The notes beneath the pieces were generated by a model that was given only the letters and a program-made list of their open reading frames with translations, made no database searches and had not been told where the DNA came from. Shown here piece by piece: positions 36,011 through 43,929 of a stretch of 64,000 bases of DNA. Source of the stretch: Comamonas suwonensis (lineage in GTDB: Bacteria > Pseudomonadota > Gammaproteobacteria > Burkholderiales > Burkholderiaceae_C); contig NZ_JABBCQ020000001.1 of assembly GCF_012844455.2 (NCBI RefSeq), positions 411,473 through 475,472 on the forward strand. Reading direction: 5' to 3'. The position numbers and the translations under genes were made by a program. Numbering within the stretch: position 1 is the stretch's first letter; each line of letters begins with the position of its first letter.

Positions 36011-37459
36011 ATGTCCCGCTACGACAACCTGATCAACGGCCAATGGGTCGAAGGCAAAAGCTACGCCCCCAATACCAACCCCAGCGATCTGTCCGATGTG
36101 ATCGGTGAATACGCCCAGGGCGATGCCTCGGATGTGGAAGCCGCCGTGGCCGCTGCCACGGCCGCCTTTCCCACCTGGAGCGTGTCAGGCATCCAGGCGC
36201 GTTCCGACGCGCTGGACAAGATCGGCAGCGAGATCCTGGCACGCAATGAAGAGCTGGGCGACCTGTTGGCCCGCGAGGAAGGCAAGACCCGCGCGGAAGG
36301 CATTGGCGAAGTGGCCCGTGCCGGCCAGATCTTCAAGTTCTTTGCCGGTGAATGCCTGCGTTTGTCTGGCGAGACTCTGCCTTCGGTGCGCCCCGGCATC
36401 GGTGTGGAGATCACCCGCGAAGCCATCGGTGTGGTCGGCCTGATCACGCCCTGGAACTTCCCCATCGCCATCCCCGCCTGGAAGATCGCTCCGGCCCTGG
36501 CTTTTGGCAACTGCGTGGTCCTGAAGCCCGCCGATCTGGTGCCCGGCAGCGCCTGGGCTTTGGCCGACATCATTCAGCGCAGCGGCATTCCGGCCGGGGT
36601 GTTCAACCTGGTCATGGGCCGTGGCCGCGTGATTGGCGAAGCCCTGGTGCAACACCCTGGCATTGCCGCCATCAGCTTTACCGGCTCGGTCGGCGTGGGC
36701 CGTGGCATTGCGGCAGCTTGCGTCGCCTCGGGCAAAAAAGTGCAGCTGGAGATGGGCGGCAAGAACCCGCAAGTGGTGCTGGATGACGCCGACCTGAATC
36801 AGGCCGTGGAGCTGTCGGCGCAAAGCTGCTTTTACTCCACCGGCCAGCGCTGCACGGCGTCCAGCCGCCTGATCGTGACGGACAAGATCTATCCGGCCTT
36901 TGTCGAAGCCCTGCAGGCTCGCATGGCCAAAATCAAGGTTGGTGACGCCCGCGCCGCCGGCACCGACATCGGCCCCGTGGTCAGCCAGGCCCAGCTGGAG
37001 CAGGACCTGAGCTATGTGGAAATCGCCAAGGCCGAAGGTGCGGTGCTGGCTTCGGGCGGTGGCCGCGTGGCCTGCCATACCGGCAGCGGCCAACAGGGCT
37101 TCTTCATGCAGCCGGCGCTGCTGGTGGACACCCAAGCCGGGATGCGCATCAACCGCGAGGAAGTCTTTGGCCCCGTGGCCAGCGTGATCCGCGTCAGCGG
37201 CTATGAGGAAGCGCTGGCCGTGGCCAATGACACGGAATTTGGTCTGTCTGCCGGCATTGCTACTACCAGCCTCAAATATGCCACCCACTTCAAGCGCCAC
37301 AGCCAGGCCGGCATGGTGATGGTCAACCTGCCCACGGCAGGCGTGGACTACCACGTGCCGTTCGGCGGTCGCAAGGGCTCAAGCTACGGCCCGCGTGAGC
37401 AAGGCCGCTATGCTCAGGAGTTCTACACCACGGTGAAGACGGCCTACACCCTGGCCTGA
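36011..37459 (+). CDS. 2,5-dioxovalerate (2-oxoglutarate semialdehyde) dehydrogenase
   Basis: A 482-residue NAD(P)-dependent aldehyde dehydrogenase. The catalytic cysteine is in GQRCTASSRLIVTD, the general-base glutamate in LEMGGKNPQVVLDD, and the cofactor site has TPWNFPIAIPAWKIAPALAF and SFTGSVGVGRGIAAAC. As the last gene of an aldarate island it most likely oxidises the KdgD product to 2-oxoglutarate. The ATG at 36011 follows GGAG. A terminator follows. Aldehyde dehydrogenase specificity is inferred from context. Confidence 0.88.
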   Translation: MSRYDNLINGQWVEGKSYAPNTNPSDLSDVIGEYAQGDASDVEAAVAAATAAFPTWSVSGIQARSDALDKIGSEILARNEELGDLLAREEGKTRAEGIGEVARAGQIFKFFAGECLRLSGETLPSVRPGIGVEITREAIGVVGLITPWNFPIAIPAWKIAPALAFGNCVVLKPADLVPGSAWALADIIQRSGIPAGVFNLVMGRGRVIGEALVQHPGIAAISFTGSVGVGRGIAAACVASGKKVQLEMGGKNPQVVLDDADLNQAVELSAQSCFYSTGQRCTASSRLIVTDKIYPAFVEALQARMAKIKVGDARAAGTDIGPVVSQAQLEQDLSYVEIAKAEGAVLASGGGRVACHTGSGQQGFFMQPALLVDTQAGMRINREEVFGPVASVIRVSGYEEALAVANDTEFGLSAGIATTSLKYATHFKRHSQAGMVMVNLPTAGVDYHVPFGGRKGSSYGPREQGRYAQEFYTTVKTAYTLA

Positions 37460-37475
37460 TTCTTCTCCACGCCCC

Positions 37476-37515
37476 AAAAGCACCGTGTCCTTGCCTGGAC
37501 TCGGTGCTTTTTTCT
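37476..37515 (+). terminator. Terminator of the rightward aldarate operon
   Basis: AAAAGCACCG-T-GTCC, loop TTGCCT, GGAC-T-CGGTGCTTTTTT: a 14-pair stem with one mismatch and a T6 tail. Confidence 0.88.
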
Positions 37516-37552
37516 TGGCCCCCTGCAGGTTCGGCCTTGGGGGCTGCTGCCA

Positions 37553-37897
37553 TTAACCGGCCATGGCCTGATTGCGAGCTTCACGCTCTTGCTGCGTTTC
37601 GTTGCGCAGTTCTCGGAGCACTTCTTCGCGCGTTTTACCGGGACCCTTGACGGCGGGAGGGATGGGGAAATTGCTTTCACCGAAGGACAGACGACCTTCT
37701 CGCATGGCGGCCTCAGTCTCCGCTTTGACCTGCTCGCGTGTCTTCTGGCTGATGAAATGCTCTGGATGCACCACAACACCTGCTTCAGTGTTGGTCGGAT
37801 GCTCGTAGGCCGCAAAAGCCATGCCGGGCAATGCCAGAGCCAGCACGGCGCCAGCATTGGCAAGCAGTAAAGAAATGGACAGATGACGTTGGGACAT
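37553..37897 (-). CDS. DUF4148-type small exported protein
   Basis: A 114-residue protein with signal peptide MSQRHLSISLLLANAGAVLA through GMAFA. The mature part is charged and helical: ISQKTREQVKAETEAAMREG, then KTREEVLRELRNETQQEREA. The TREQVxAE pattern is typical of DUF4148 proteins, which are common and unexplained in Burkholderiales. AGGAG precedes the ATG at 37897. Stand-alone gene. Confidence 0.78.
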   Translation of the reverse strand: MSQRHLSISLLLANAGAVLALALPGMAFAAYEHPTNTEAGVVVHPEHFISQKTREQVKAETEAAMREGRLSFGESNFPIPPAVKGPGKTREEVLRELRNETQQEREARNQAMAG

Positions 37898-38241
37898 GGC
37901 GAAATCTCCTGATGGAAGTGGATAAGACCTAACTCCCTCATGCCTTGGCGATGGGTGAGTAGATGGCTTCATCGTAGAAAGCCGGACCCAACAGAATCAG
38001 GACAGCTCGGTGATATTCCTGTCAGTTTTCACAAACCTTTTCAGCGGACAGAAGGGCTTGGAGAGCTTGCGCAAGTGGCGGGAATTGACCGCTATTGCGG
38101 GTATCCGTGCGTACGGCAAGCCCGCGAGCGATCAATGCAAACAGGCAGCATCTCCCGTCTGGGATTTGCTGCCTGTTTGTCTGAAATTTTTATGAATTTT
38201 GGCCGCTAGCGCAGACGGGATCTGAGCCAGTAGCTCCTGTT
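37898..38241. other. Intergenic region with a long hairpin
   Basis: No gene is supported. It contains the nested inverted repeat at 38138-38179 and ends beside the lrgB stop codon. The left part should hold the promoter of the leftward DUF4148 gene. Confidence 0.45.
38138..38179. terminator. Long nested inverted repeat downstream of lrgB
   Basis: CAAACAGGCAGCA, then TCCC-GTCT-GGGA inside, then TGCTGCCTGTTTG: a 13-base perfect outer stem plus a 4-base inner stem. It could end lrgAB transcription, though the minus-strand T tract is short. Confidence 0.5.
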
Positions 38242-38937
38242 TTAGAAAAACAGCAAGCGTACCCATGGAGCTGCCATCACATTCAGCGCACCGGCAATCA
38301 TCATCACCAGCGATGCCATCACGGCCTGCACTTCACCCGATTGGCGGGCGCGGGCCACGCCGCTGCCGTGGGCGGCACCGCCCCAGCTGGCACCGGTGGC
38401 GAGCTTGCTGCGAATACGGGGCAGAACGCGCAGCACGGTTTCGCCCAACAGCATGGCGCTGACGCCGGTCAGCAGTACAAACAGCGCAGCCAGATCGGTG
38501 GGGCCGCCCAGCACTTTCTCTGCCTCGATCGCAAACGGCGTGGTGATGCTGCGTACGGCCAGACCTTTTTGCAGAGTCTCAGACAGACCAAAGGCCTCGG
38601 CAAAGGCAATGGTGGTGGAAATGGACACCACGCTGGCCACCAATACGCCGGTGGCAATCGACATCCAATGCTTGCGTAATAGCTTGCGGTTCTCGTAAAG
38701 AGGCAGCGCAAAAGCCACGGTGGTGGGACCCAGCAGCCAGACCAGCCAGTGCGTCTGAGCGATGTACTGCGGGTAGCGCACGTGGGTCAGCAGGGACAGA
38801 GCGATCAGCACCATGGGCGTGGCGACGATGGGCATCAGCAGCGGGTGGGGGTGCTTGCGGTACAGGCGCTTGTTGACCCCGTAGCAGGCCACGGTGGCCA
38901 GCAGCGACAGCACGCCAATCACTTCATTGGAGAGCAT
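38242..38937 (-). CDS. lrgB: LrgB-family membrane protein
   Basis: A 231-residue integral membrane protein of the LrgB/CidB/YohK group with about seven helices. Family segments are VACYGVNKRLYRKHPHPLLM, LGPTTVAFALPLYENRK, GLAVRSITTPFAIE and GEVQAVMASLVMMIAGALN. The family works with LrgA in murein hydrolase control or small-metabolite (for example glycolate or pyruvate) transport. It starts three bases after lrgA. Confidence 0.9.
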   Translation of the reverse strand: MLSNEVIGVLSLLATVACYGVNKRLYRKHPHPLLMPIVATPMVLIALSLLTHVRYPQYIAQTHWLVWLLGPTTVAFALPLYENRKLLRKHWMSIATGVLVASVVSISTTIAFAEAFGLSETLQKGLAVRSITTPFAIEAEKVLGGPTDLAALFVLLTGVSAMLLGETVLRVLPRIRSKLATGASWGGAAHGSGVARARQSGEVQAVMASLVMMIAGALNVMAAPWVRLLFF

Positions 38938-38940
38938 GGT

Positions 38941-39417
38941 TTACTCCGTGCCCTGCGCCGCAGCATCACGGCTTGATTGGCGCCGCGCCAGCCACAGCTC
39001 GAAGCGGTAGGCGCGGTCCACGGCCAGTGCGGTCACGGCCATCACGCAGGCGGTGCTGGCCACGATGACGGCCAGAATGCGCAGGCCCTGATGGCGGATC
39101 AGGTCGGGGTACTCGGTCACCACCAGCATGGCGGGCACAAAGAAGAGCAGCATCTCGGCCAGCAGCCAGTTGGTGCCGGTCTGCAGCCATTGCGCCTTGA
39201 CTAGGCCACTGAACAGACCCACGGCCAGCAGCGCAAAGCCGATCAGCCCGGCCGGCATGCTCCAGCCAAAACGCTGGCGCAGCACATCCATGGCAATCCA
39301 GATAGCGCTGAGCAAGGCGACTTGCAGCACGGCTTTGGCCATTGGCCAAAGTGTCTGCAGGAGGCTATAGCTGCGGCCCTGAGCGCTGGGGGCTGCCGCT
39401 TCGGAAATCGATGACAT
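38941..39417 (-). CDS. lrgA: LrgA/CidA-family holin-like protein
   Basis: A 158-residue membrane protein with four helices. The segment SMPAGLIGFALLAVGLFSG and LLAEMLLFFVPAMLVVTEYP match LrgA/CidA. The C-terminal tail is basic (WLARRQSSRDAAAQ). It is first in a two-gene unit with lrgB, divergent from a LysR regulator, which is the usual cidABR-like arrangement. Confidence 0.9.
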   Translation of the reverse strand: MSSISEAAAPSAQGRSYSLLQTLWPMAKAVLQVALLSAIWIAMDVLRQRFGWSMPAGLIGFALLAVGLFSGLVKAQWLQTGTNWLLAEMLLFFVPAMLVVTEYPDLIRHQGLRILAVIVASTACVMAVTALAVDRAYRFELWLARRQSSRDAAAQGTE

Positions 39418-39466
39418 GGATAAATTCTAGGGTTTCCACTCATATTCTTAAAATGACTTATTCTCA

Positions 39467-39484
39467 TTTTTTGCATGCAAAAAA
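39467..39484. promoter_or_regulatory. TTTTTTGCATGCAAAAAA palindrome in the lrgA/lysR gap
   Basis: An 18-base perfect palindrome centred 50-60 bases before lrgA and about 18 before the LysR ATG. It could be the binding site of the divergent LysR regulator or of another dimeric protein. Confidence 0.5.
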
Positions 39485-39493
39485 GGAATCTTT

Positions 39494-40408
39494 ATGGACT
39501 TGCGTGCCCTGCGTTATTTCATTGAAGTCGTGCGTCAGAACGGTTTCACCCGTGCGGCTGAAGCCCTGCATGTAACCCAGCCCACGATCAGCAAGATGGT
39601 CAAGGCGCTGGAAGACGAATTCGGCGGCCAGTTGCTGCTGCGTGAAGGCCGTGGCGTGCAGCTGACCGATGCCGGACAGGTGGTGTACGACCGAGGGCTG
39701 GAGATTCTTGAACAGGCTCAGCTGCTGCGCAGCCAGGTGGCGGAGGTGGACAACATTACGCGCGGCGAATTGTCAGTGGGCATCATGCCCACCGCCGGGC
39801 ACTACATGGCGCCGGTGATTGCGCTGTTTCAGCAGCGCTATCCGGGTGTGAACCTGCAGGTCAACGAGCAGGGCGCACGCGCCCAGTATCAGTTGATCCA
39901 GGAAGGCAAGCTGGACATGGCGCTGGGCCTGTTCTCGGAGCCCGACCCGGCGCTGGAGCGCTACACCGTGGCACGTCAGAAAACCCGCGTGGTGCTGCCT
40001 GCCAACCGTGTGACCAACCCTGAAGAACCCATGCACTGGAGCGATCTGCGTGACCTGCCCTTTGTGCTCTATACCTCTGACTTTGCCCTGCACGAGCATG
40101 TGTTGCAGCAGTGCGAAGCGGCGGGCTTTACGCCTCAGGTCAAGCTGCAGACGCGTTACTGGGACTTCATCGGTCATCTTGTCGCCGCCAACGTGGGTGT
40201 GGGCGTGATGTTTGAGCATGTGATTGCGCGCTATGACCCGCAGCGCGTGGCCAGCCGCCCGTTAGTGGGGCCAGAAATTACCTGGGATGTGGCCCTGATG
40301 TGGCGGCCCGGCTATCTGTCGCGCGCCGCGCAGGCCTGGCTGGATTGCGTGCGCGAGGTGTATCCGCAGCCACTGGTGGGGGCAGCCGCTCCTGAATTTC
40401 AAAACTGA
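39494..40408 (+). CDS. LysR-family regulator (CidR-like)
   Basis: A 304-residue regulator. The helix-turn-helix MDLRALRYFIEVVRQNGFTR and AALHVTQPTISKMVKALEDE-like stretch fills residues 1-65. The effector domain follows (GELSVGIMPTAGHYMAPVIA). The binding helix VTQPTISKMVKALE is intact. Divergent from lrgAB with 76 bases between the start codons, so it probably controls them in response to an overflow metabolite. The ATG at 39494 has AAGGA. Confidence 0.9.
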   Translation: MDLRALRYFIEVVRQNGFTRAAEALHVTQPTISKMVKALEDEFGGQLLLREGRGVQLTDAGQVVYDRGLEILEQAQLLRSQVAEVDNITRGELSVGIMPTAGHYMAPVIALFQQRYPGVNLQVNEQGARAQYQLIQEGKLDMALGLFSEPDPALERYTVARQKTRVVLPANRVTNPEEPMHWSDLRDLPFVLYTSDFALHEHVLQQCEAAGFTPQVKLQTRYWDFIGHLVAANVGVGVMFEHVIARYDPQRVASRPLVGPEITWDVALMWRPGYLSRAAQAWLDCVREVYPQPLVGAAAPEFQN

Positions 40409-40452
40409 TAGCTGCTTGCGCTTATCCAGTCAGCGCTACAAGGCTTTTTGAC
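40401..40452. repeat. AGCGCT-type palindromic repeat
   Basis: AAAACTGATAGCTGCTTGCG then CTTATCCAGTCAGCGCTACAAGGCTTTTT. The two arms (GCTGCTTGCGCT / AGCGCTACAAGGC) are imperfectly paired. It overlaps the last codons of the LysR gene. Confidence 0.7.
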
Positions 40453-40494
40453 TTAAAGCGCAGGCCTATGTCGCTGGCGCTAAGCTTCTGACCC

Positions 40495-41136
40495 ATGCCC
40501 CGTCCGTTCTCATCCAACCGCCCCAGCACCGCCGGCCCAAACAATCCGCGCCGCAGCAACGTGGTGCGCCAGAGCGCGCCCCGCCCTGAGGTGTCTCGTT
40601 TGCTGTGCTTTCACAAGCCCTATGGCGTGCTGAGTCAGTTCACGCCCGAGGGCAAATGGCAGGGCCTTAAAGACTGGATCGATGTGCCGGGCGTATACGT
40701 GGCGGGCCGGCTGGATGCCGACAGCGAAGGCCTGCTGCTGCTGACCAATGACGGCCAGTTGCAGGCCCGCATTGCCGACCCGCGCCACAAGATGGAAAAA
40801 ACGTACTGGGTGCAGGTCGAAGGCATGCCCGATGAAGCCGCGCTGCAGCGCCTGCGCGACGGGGTGGAGTTGAACGATGGCAAGACCCTGCCCGCCAAGG
40901 CCCGCCGGATAGCGCCACAGCCAGAAATGTGGCCGCGCAACCCGCCGATTCGCGTGCGCCAGAGCATTCCTGATTGCTGGATAGAGCTCATCATTCGCGA
41001 AGGTAAAAATCGGCAGGTGCGCCGCATGACGGCGGCCATCGGCCACCCCACGCTGCGGCTGGTGCGCATGGCCGTGGGGCCATATTCCATCGAGGGGCTG
41101 GAGCCGGGGCAGTGGGTGGATGTGCTGCCCGCATAG
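40495..41136 (+). CDS. rluE: 23S rRNA pseudouridine synthase RluE
   Basis: A 213-residue RsuA/RluB-family synthase. The catalytic aspartate is in VAGRLDADSEGLLLLTNDG; LCFHKPYGVLSQFTPEG and REGKNRQVRRMTAAIGHPTL are the conserved flanking motifs. It lacks an S4 domain, as E. coli RluE does, and has a basic 30-residue N-terminus. It modifies U2457 in E. coli. Confidence 0.9.
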   Translation: MPRPFSSNRPSTAGPNNPRRSNVVRQSAPRPEVSRLLCFHKPYGVLSQFTPEGKWQGLKDWIDVPGVYVAGRLDADSEGLLLLTNDGQLQARIADPRHKMEKTYWVQVEGMPDEAALQRLRDGVELNDGKTLPAKARRIAPQPEMWPRNPPIRVRQSIPDCWIELIIREGKNRQVRRMTAAIGHPTLRLVRMAVGPYSIEGLEPGQWVDVLPA

Positions 41137-41152
41137 CGGGTCTTAGTGCGGA

Positions 41153-42247
41153 TCAGCGCAGGCTGTCGAGCTTGAGCAGCCCGTCTTCGTCCTCAGGCAA
41201 ATCCACGGCCTGCCAGCGGGGCCAGCTCAGCCACGGGCGAAACACATCCCAGCCAAACTCGATCTGCTGCAGATTGCCTTTGAGCAGTGGCAGGGCAGCG
41301 TTGAGCGCAATCTGGCGGCGGTGCACACATTGCTGCAAGGCTTGCATTCGCTGCGAGCCCTGACCCAGAAAGCGCTGCCGCGCCAGCCCCTGTGCTGAAG
41401 GCTGGCACTGGGCATAGGCCAGCTGCAGTCCGTCAATGCTTTCATTGTCGACAACGGCCACCAGCGCCTGCAAATGCCGCTGCAGCTGCGCTTCATCCAT
41501 CAGCCCGCCCAGTCTCAGCTCCAGCACGCCAGCCTGAAAGCGGTAGCGCGCAGGCAAGGCCGCGCGCAGGGTGTAGCTGCTGCCACTGCGCGAGCTGGCG
41601 CGATGGCTAAAGACTTGACTGCCTTGCTCAAGCAGTGGCTGCACCAGCGTCAGCAGGGCTTGGCGGTGCTCTGCATCATCGATCTTCAGCGGAATATGAA
41701 GCTGCGTGCTGTCATAGCCGCGCAGCTCCTCGCGCAAGACCATCCAGCCTGCCGCATGGGGGGATGCAAACATCATCAAAGGCATGGAAATAAAGCCCAG
41801 AAAGCTGGCGGCCAGTCCCCATGCCTCGCGTGTTTGTGCAGCCTGCTGGGCTGACTTGCGGGTGCTGAGCACATTGCCTGTGGTGTTGACCAAGGCACCC
41901 AGTGCAATCGCACATGCAATGCCTGAAGCAAGTGTCAGCATGTCGGGCGAATACAGGCTGCGGGGCAGAAGCAAAAAGGTTGCCATGCCCGCAGCGCAGC
42001 CTGCCCAGATGACCAGCAGTGTCAGCAGATAGTGCATGGAAGGGTGCTGCTGCGCCGCCTGCTGCCAGTCTAGTGCGGGGTTTTGCTCCCGCTCGCGCAT
42101 CAACTGCTTGCGTCGCCACAGGCGCACGGGCAGCCACAGGATGGCACAGACGATGAGTCCGGCTGCGAGACTGATGAACAGCGCCGAAAACGCCCACATC
42201 AGCAGCAGCGCCACCACGACCATGCCAATCCCGGCAATCCAGCTCAT
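41153..42247 (-). CDS. Hypothetical membrane protein
   Basis: A 364-residue protein with five hydrophobic segments: two near the start (residues 4-45), two around 75-120 and one around 145-170. A cytoplasmic or periplasmic C-terminal domain of about 190 residues follows, with HIPLKIDDAEHRQALLTLVQ and LRLGGLMDEAQLQRHLQALV. I do not recognise a family. It is convergent with rluE, 16 bases apart. Codon use is normal for the window. The ATG at 42247 starts MSWIAGIGMVVVALLLMW. Confidence 0.72.
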   Translation of the reverse strand: MSWIAGIGMVVVALLLMWAFSALFISLAAGLIVCAILWLPVRLWRRKQLMREREQNPALDWQQAAQQHPSMHYLLTLLVIWAGCAAGMATFLLLPRSLYSPDMLTLASGIACAIALGALVNTTGNVLSTRKSAQQAAQTREAWGLAASFLGFISMPLMMFASPHAAGWMVLREELRGYDSTQLHIPLKIDDAEHRQALLTLVQPLLEQGSQVFSHRASSRSGSSYTLRAALPARYRFQAGVLELRLGGLMDEAQLQRHLQALVAVVDNESIDGLQLAYAQCQPSAQGLARQRFLGQGSQRMQALQQCVHRRQIALNAALPLLKGNLQQIEFGWDVFRPWLSWPRWQAVDLPEDEDGLLKLDSLR

Positions 42248-42256
42248 TCATCTTCC

Positions 42257-42304
42257 TTTTCTATAGCAGCTAGCGCTTGATATATCAGCGCAAGAATGTG
42301 TTTT
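42257..42304. repeat. AGCGCT-type palindromic repeat
   Basis: CTATAGCAGCTAGCGCTTGA then TATATCAGCGCAAGAATGTG. Conserved left arm AGCAGCTAGCGCTTGATATAT; right arm shorter. It lies directly upstream of the hypothetical membrane protein start. Confidence 0.7.
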
Positions 42305-42312
42305 AACCGATC

Positions 42313-42345
42313 ATAAAAAAGCGCCTGCTTTGGCAGGCGCTTTGG
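42313..42345 (-). terminator. Rho-independent terminator of the Ala/Pro-rich protein gene
   Basis: On the minus strand AAAGCGCCTGC, loop CAAA, GCAGGCGCTTTTTT, 20 bases after the stop codon at 42367. Confidence 0.88.
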
Positions 42346-42366
42346 GCTCAAGGTTTAACCAGTCGT

Positions 42367-42855
42367 TCAGGAGCAGGTCTTGTTGTTGGCTCCGTGCATA
42401 CCGGCGGCCTTGGCCTCTGCCTCGCTCATGTACTTGCCGGCCTTGGTCTGGCCGTAATAGCGGGTACCAGGGCAGTGGTAGATCTTGGTGTCTTCATTGA
42501 CCCAGACCTTGCCTGCACCGCCGCCAGGTGCTGGAGTCTTGGCCATCTTGGCACCCGCAGCGGCCTTGGCGGTTGCGTCCTGATCGATACCCTTGCGGCC
42601 CGAGCAGGCCCCCTTGGAGGAGGCAGCGCTCATGCTCGATCCATCCTTGCAGACAAAGGTCTGCATGTCTGGACTGGCTGCCGCTGCGGCCGGTGCCGGA
42701 GCAGCCTTTGCCGCTGGCTCTGCGGCAGGTTTGGCGGGCATCGGTGCCGTTTTTGCAGCCGGGGCGGCAGGAGCCGTTGCCGGAGCTTGAGCGAAGCTGG
42801 CAAACGAGCTGCCGAGCAAGGCTGAAGCCAGCCAGACTTTCCATGAGTTGCGCAT
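42367..42855 (-). CDS. Secreted Ala/Pro-rich protein with DUF3761-like and sunset-like modules
   Basis: A 162-residue exported protein. The signal peptide MRNSWKVWLASALLGSSFAS ends at FAQ. An Ala/Pro/Lys linker (residues 24-60) leads to a DUF3761-like module, FVCKDGSSMSAASSKGACSG. A C-terminal module with KVWVNEDTKIYHCPGTRYYG and KYMSEAEAKAAGMHG resembles the sunset domain. Four cysteines could form disulfides. Function unknown; probably periplasmic or outer-membrane linked. GGAGG precedes the ATG at 42855. Confidence 0.75.
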   Translation of the reverse strand: MRNSWKVWLASALLGSSFASFAQAPATAPAAPAAKTAPMPAKPAAEPAAKAAPAPAAAAASPDMQTFVCKDGSSMSAASSKGACSGRKGIDQDATAKAAAGAKMAKTPAPGGGAGKVWVNEDTKIYHCPGTRYYGQTKAGKYMSEAEAKAAGMHGANNKTCS

Positions 42856-42951
42856 ACGAAGGCCCTCCGATTGGTGTGGCGTCACAAAGAGCGTGACACG
42901 CGCATGCTGCTACGGAAGGTGCGAATCCGCAAGAGCCGAGCGCGTCAGGGC

Positions 42952-43590
42952 TCAGGTGCCGCTGACGTAGGGGTTCATCTTGCGCTCGCGGCCAAAGCTG
43001 CTCTCCGGGCCGTGGCCGGGGATGAACACCGTCTGGTCGCCCATGGGCCACAGGCGTTGCACGATGGAATCAATCAGCTGCTGGTGGTTGCCCTGAGGGA
43101 AGTCGGTGCGGCCAATGCTGCCGGCAAAAATCACATCGCCCACAAAGGCGCGGTCAATCTGCGCGGAGTGGAAGACCACATGGCCGGGGGTATGGCCGGG
43201 ACAGTGGCGCACGTTCAGCGTTTCGTTGCCGATGGTGACGGTGTCGCCGTCATGCAGCCAGCGTGTGGGCACAAAGGGATCTGCATGTGGAAAGCCAAAC
43301 ATCGCGCCTTGCTGGGGCAGGCCGTCAATCCAGAACTGGTCGCCTTGGTGCGGGCCGATGATGGGCAGGTTGTGCTTGGCCGCCAGCTCGCTGGTGCCAC
43401 CGGCGTGGTCAATGTGAGCGTGGGTAATCCACAGTGCCTTGAGGTTCAGGCCCAGGCGCTCGACCTCCCATTCGATCTGCTCAATGTCGCCGCCGGGGTC
43501 AATGATGGCGGCGTCCATGGTCTGGTCGCACCAGACGATGGAGCAGTTTTGCTGGAAGGCGGTGACGGGTACGGTGTGGTATTGCAACAT
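42952..43590 (-). CDS. Metallo-beta-lactamase-fold hydrolase (YcbL/GloB-like)
   Basis: A 212-residue zinc hydrolase. Metal ligands: THAHIDHAGG (HxHxDH), HCPGHTPGHVVFH, AFVGDVIFAGSIGRTDFPQG, and FIPGHGPESSFG. The short C-terminus and GRTDFPQG loop are those of the YcbL type II glyoxalase subgroup. The ATG at 43590 was chosen because MLQYHTVPVTAFQQNCSIVW is the normal family start; the frame stays open for 37 more residues that look unrelated. Confidence 0.9.
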   Translation of the reverse strand: MLQYHTVPVTAFQQNCSIVWCDQTMDAAIIDPGGDIEQIEWEVERLGLNLKALWITHAHIDHAGGTSELAAKHNLPIIGPHQGDQFWIDGLPQQGAMFGFPHADPFVPTRWLHDGDTVTIGNETLNVRHCPGHTPGHVVFHSAQIDRAFVGDVIFAGSIGRTDFPQGNHQQLIDSIVQRLWPMGDQTVFIPGHGPESSFGRERKMNPYVSGT

Positions 43591-43929
43591 CTGTGACTTG
43601 TATTTTTCGTGGGATGACGTAGTCTCGCGCGACGCGAACCCCGCAAGCATGACACGGCAGAGCCGAGGCATCAAAAGTGCCCATTCAGATTTCGGCGTCA
43701 TACCTCATTTGAGCTAGCAAAAATGCGCGTGCCCTATTTTGGTGCGTTCTGCTAAGGTATTTGTGCTGCAAGGCAGCGGGTAATGGCTTCATAGGAAGCG
43801 GCCCGACCCAGTTTCAAGATCATTCCGGCCGTGCCCATGCCCGCGTAACGCACTGTCCTCCCAACTGGAGGAGTGGTCAGGGGTGGGTGAGCGTCTGGAG
43901 AACCGTTTTCAAACTCCAGGAGACTTTTC
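43591..43929. other. Intergenic region and pntA leader
   Basis: A 339-base gap with no supported gene. It contains TGCCCTATTTTGGTGCG at 43730-43746, similar (13 of 17) to an NtrC dyad, an inverted repeat AACTGGAGGAG/CTCCAGGAG pair bracketing 43862-43925, and an AGGAG ribosome-binding site before pntA. Confidence 0.4.
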
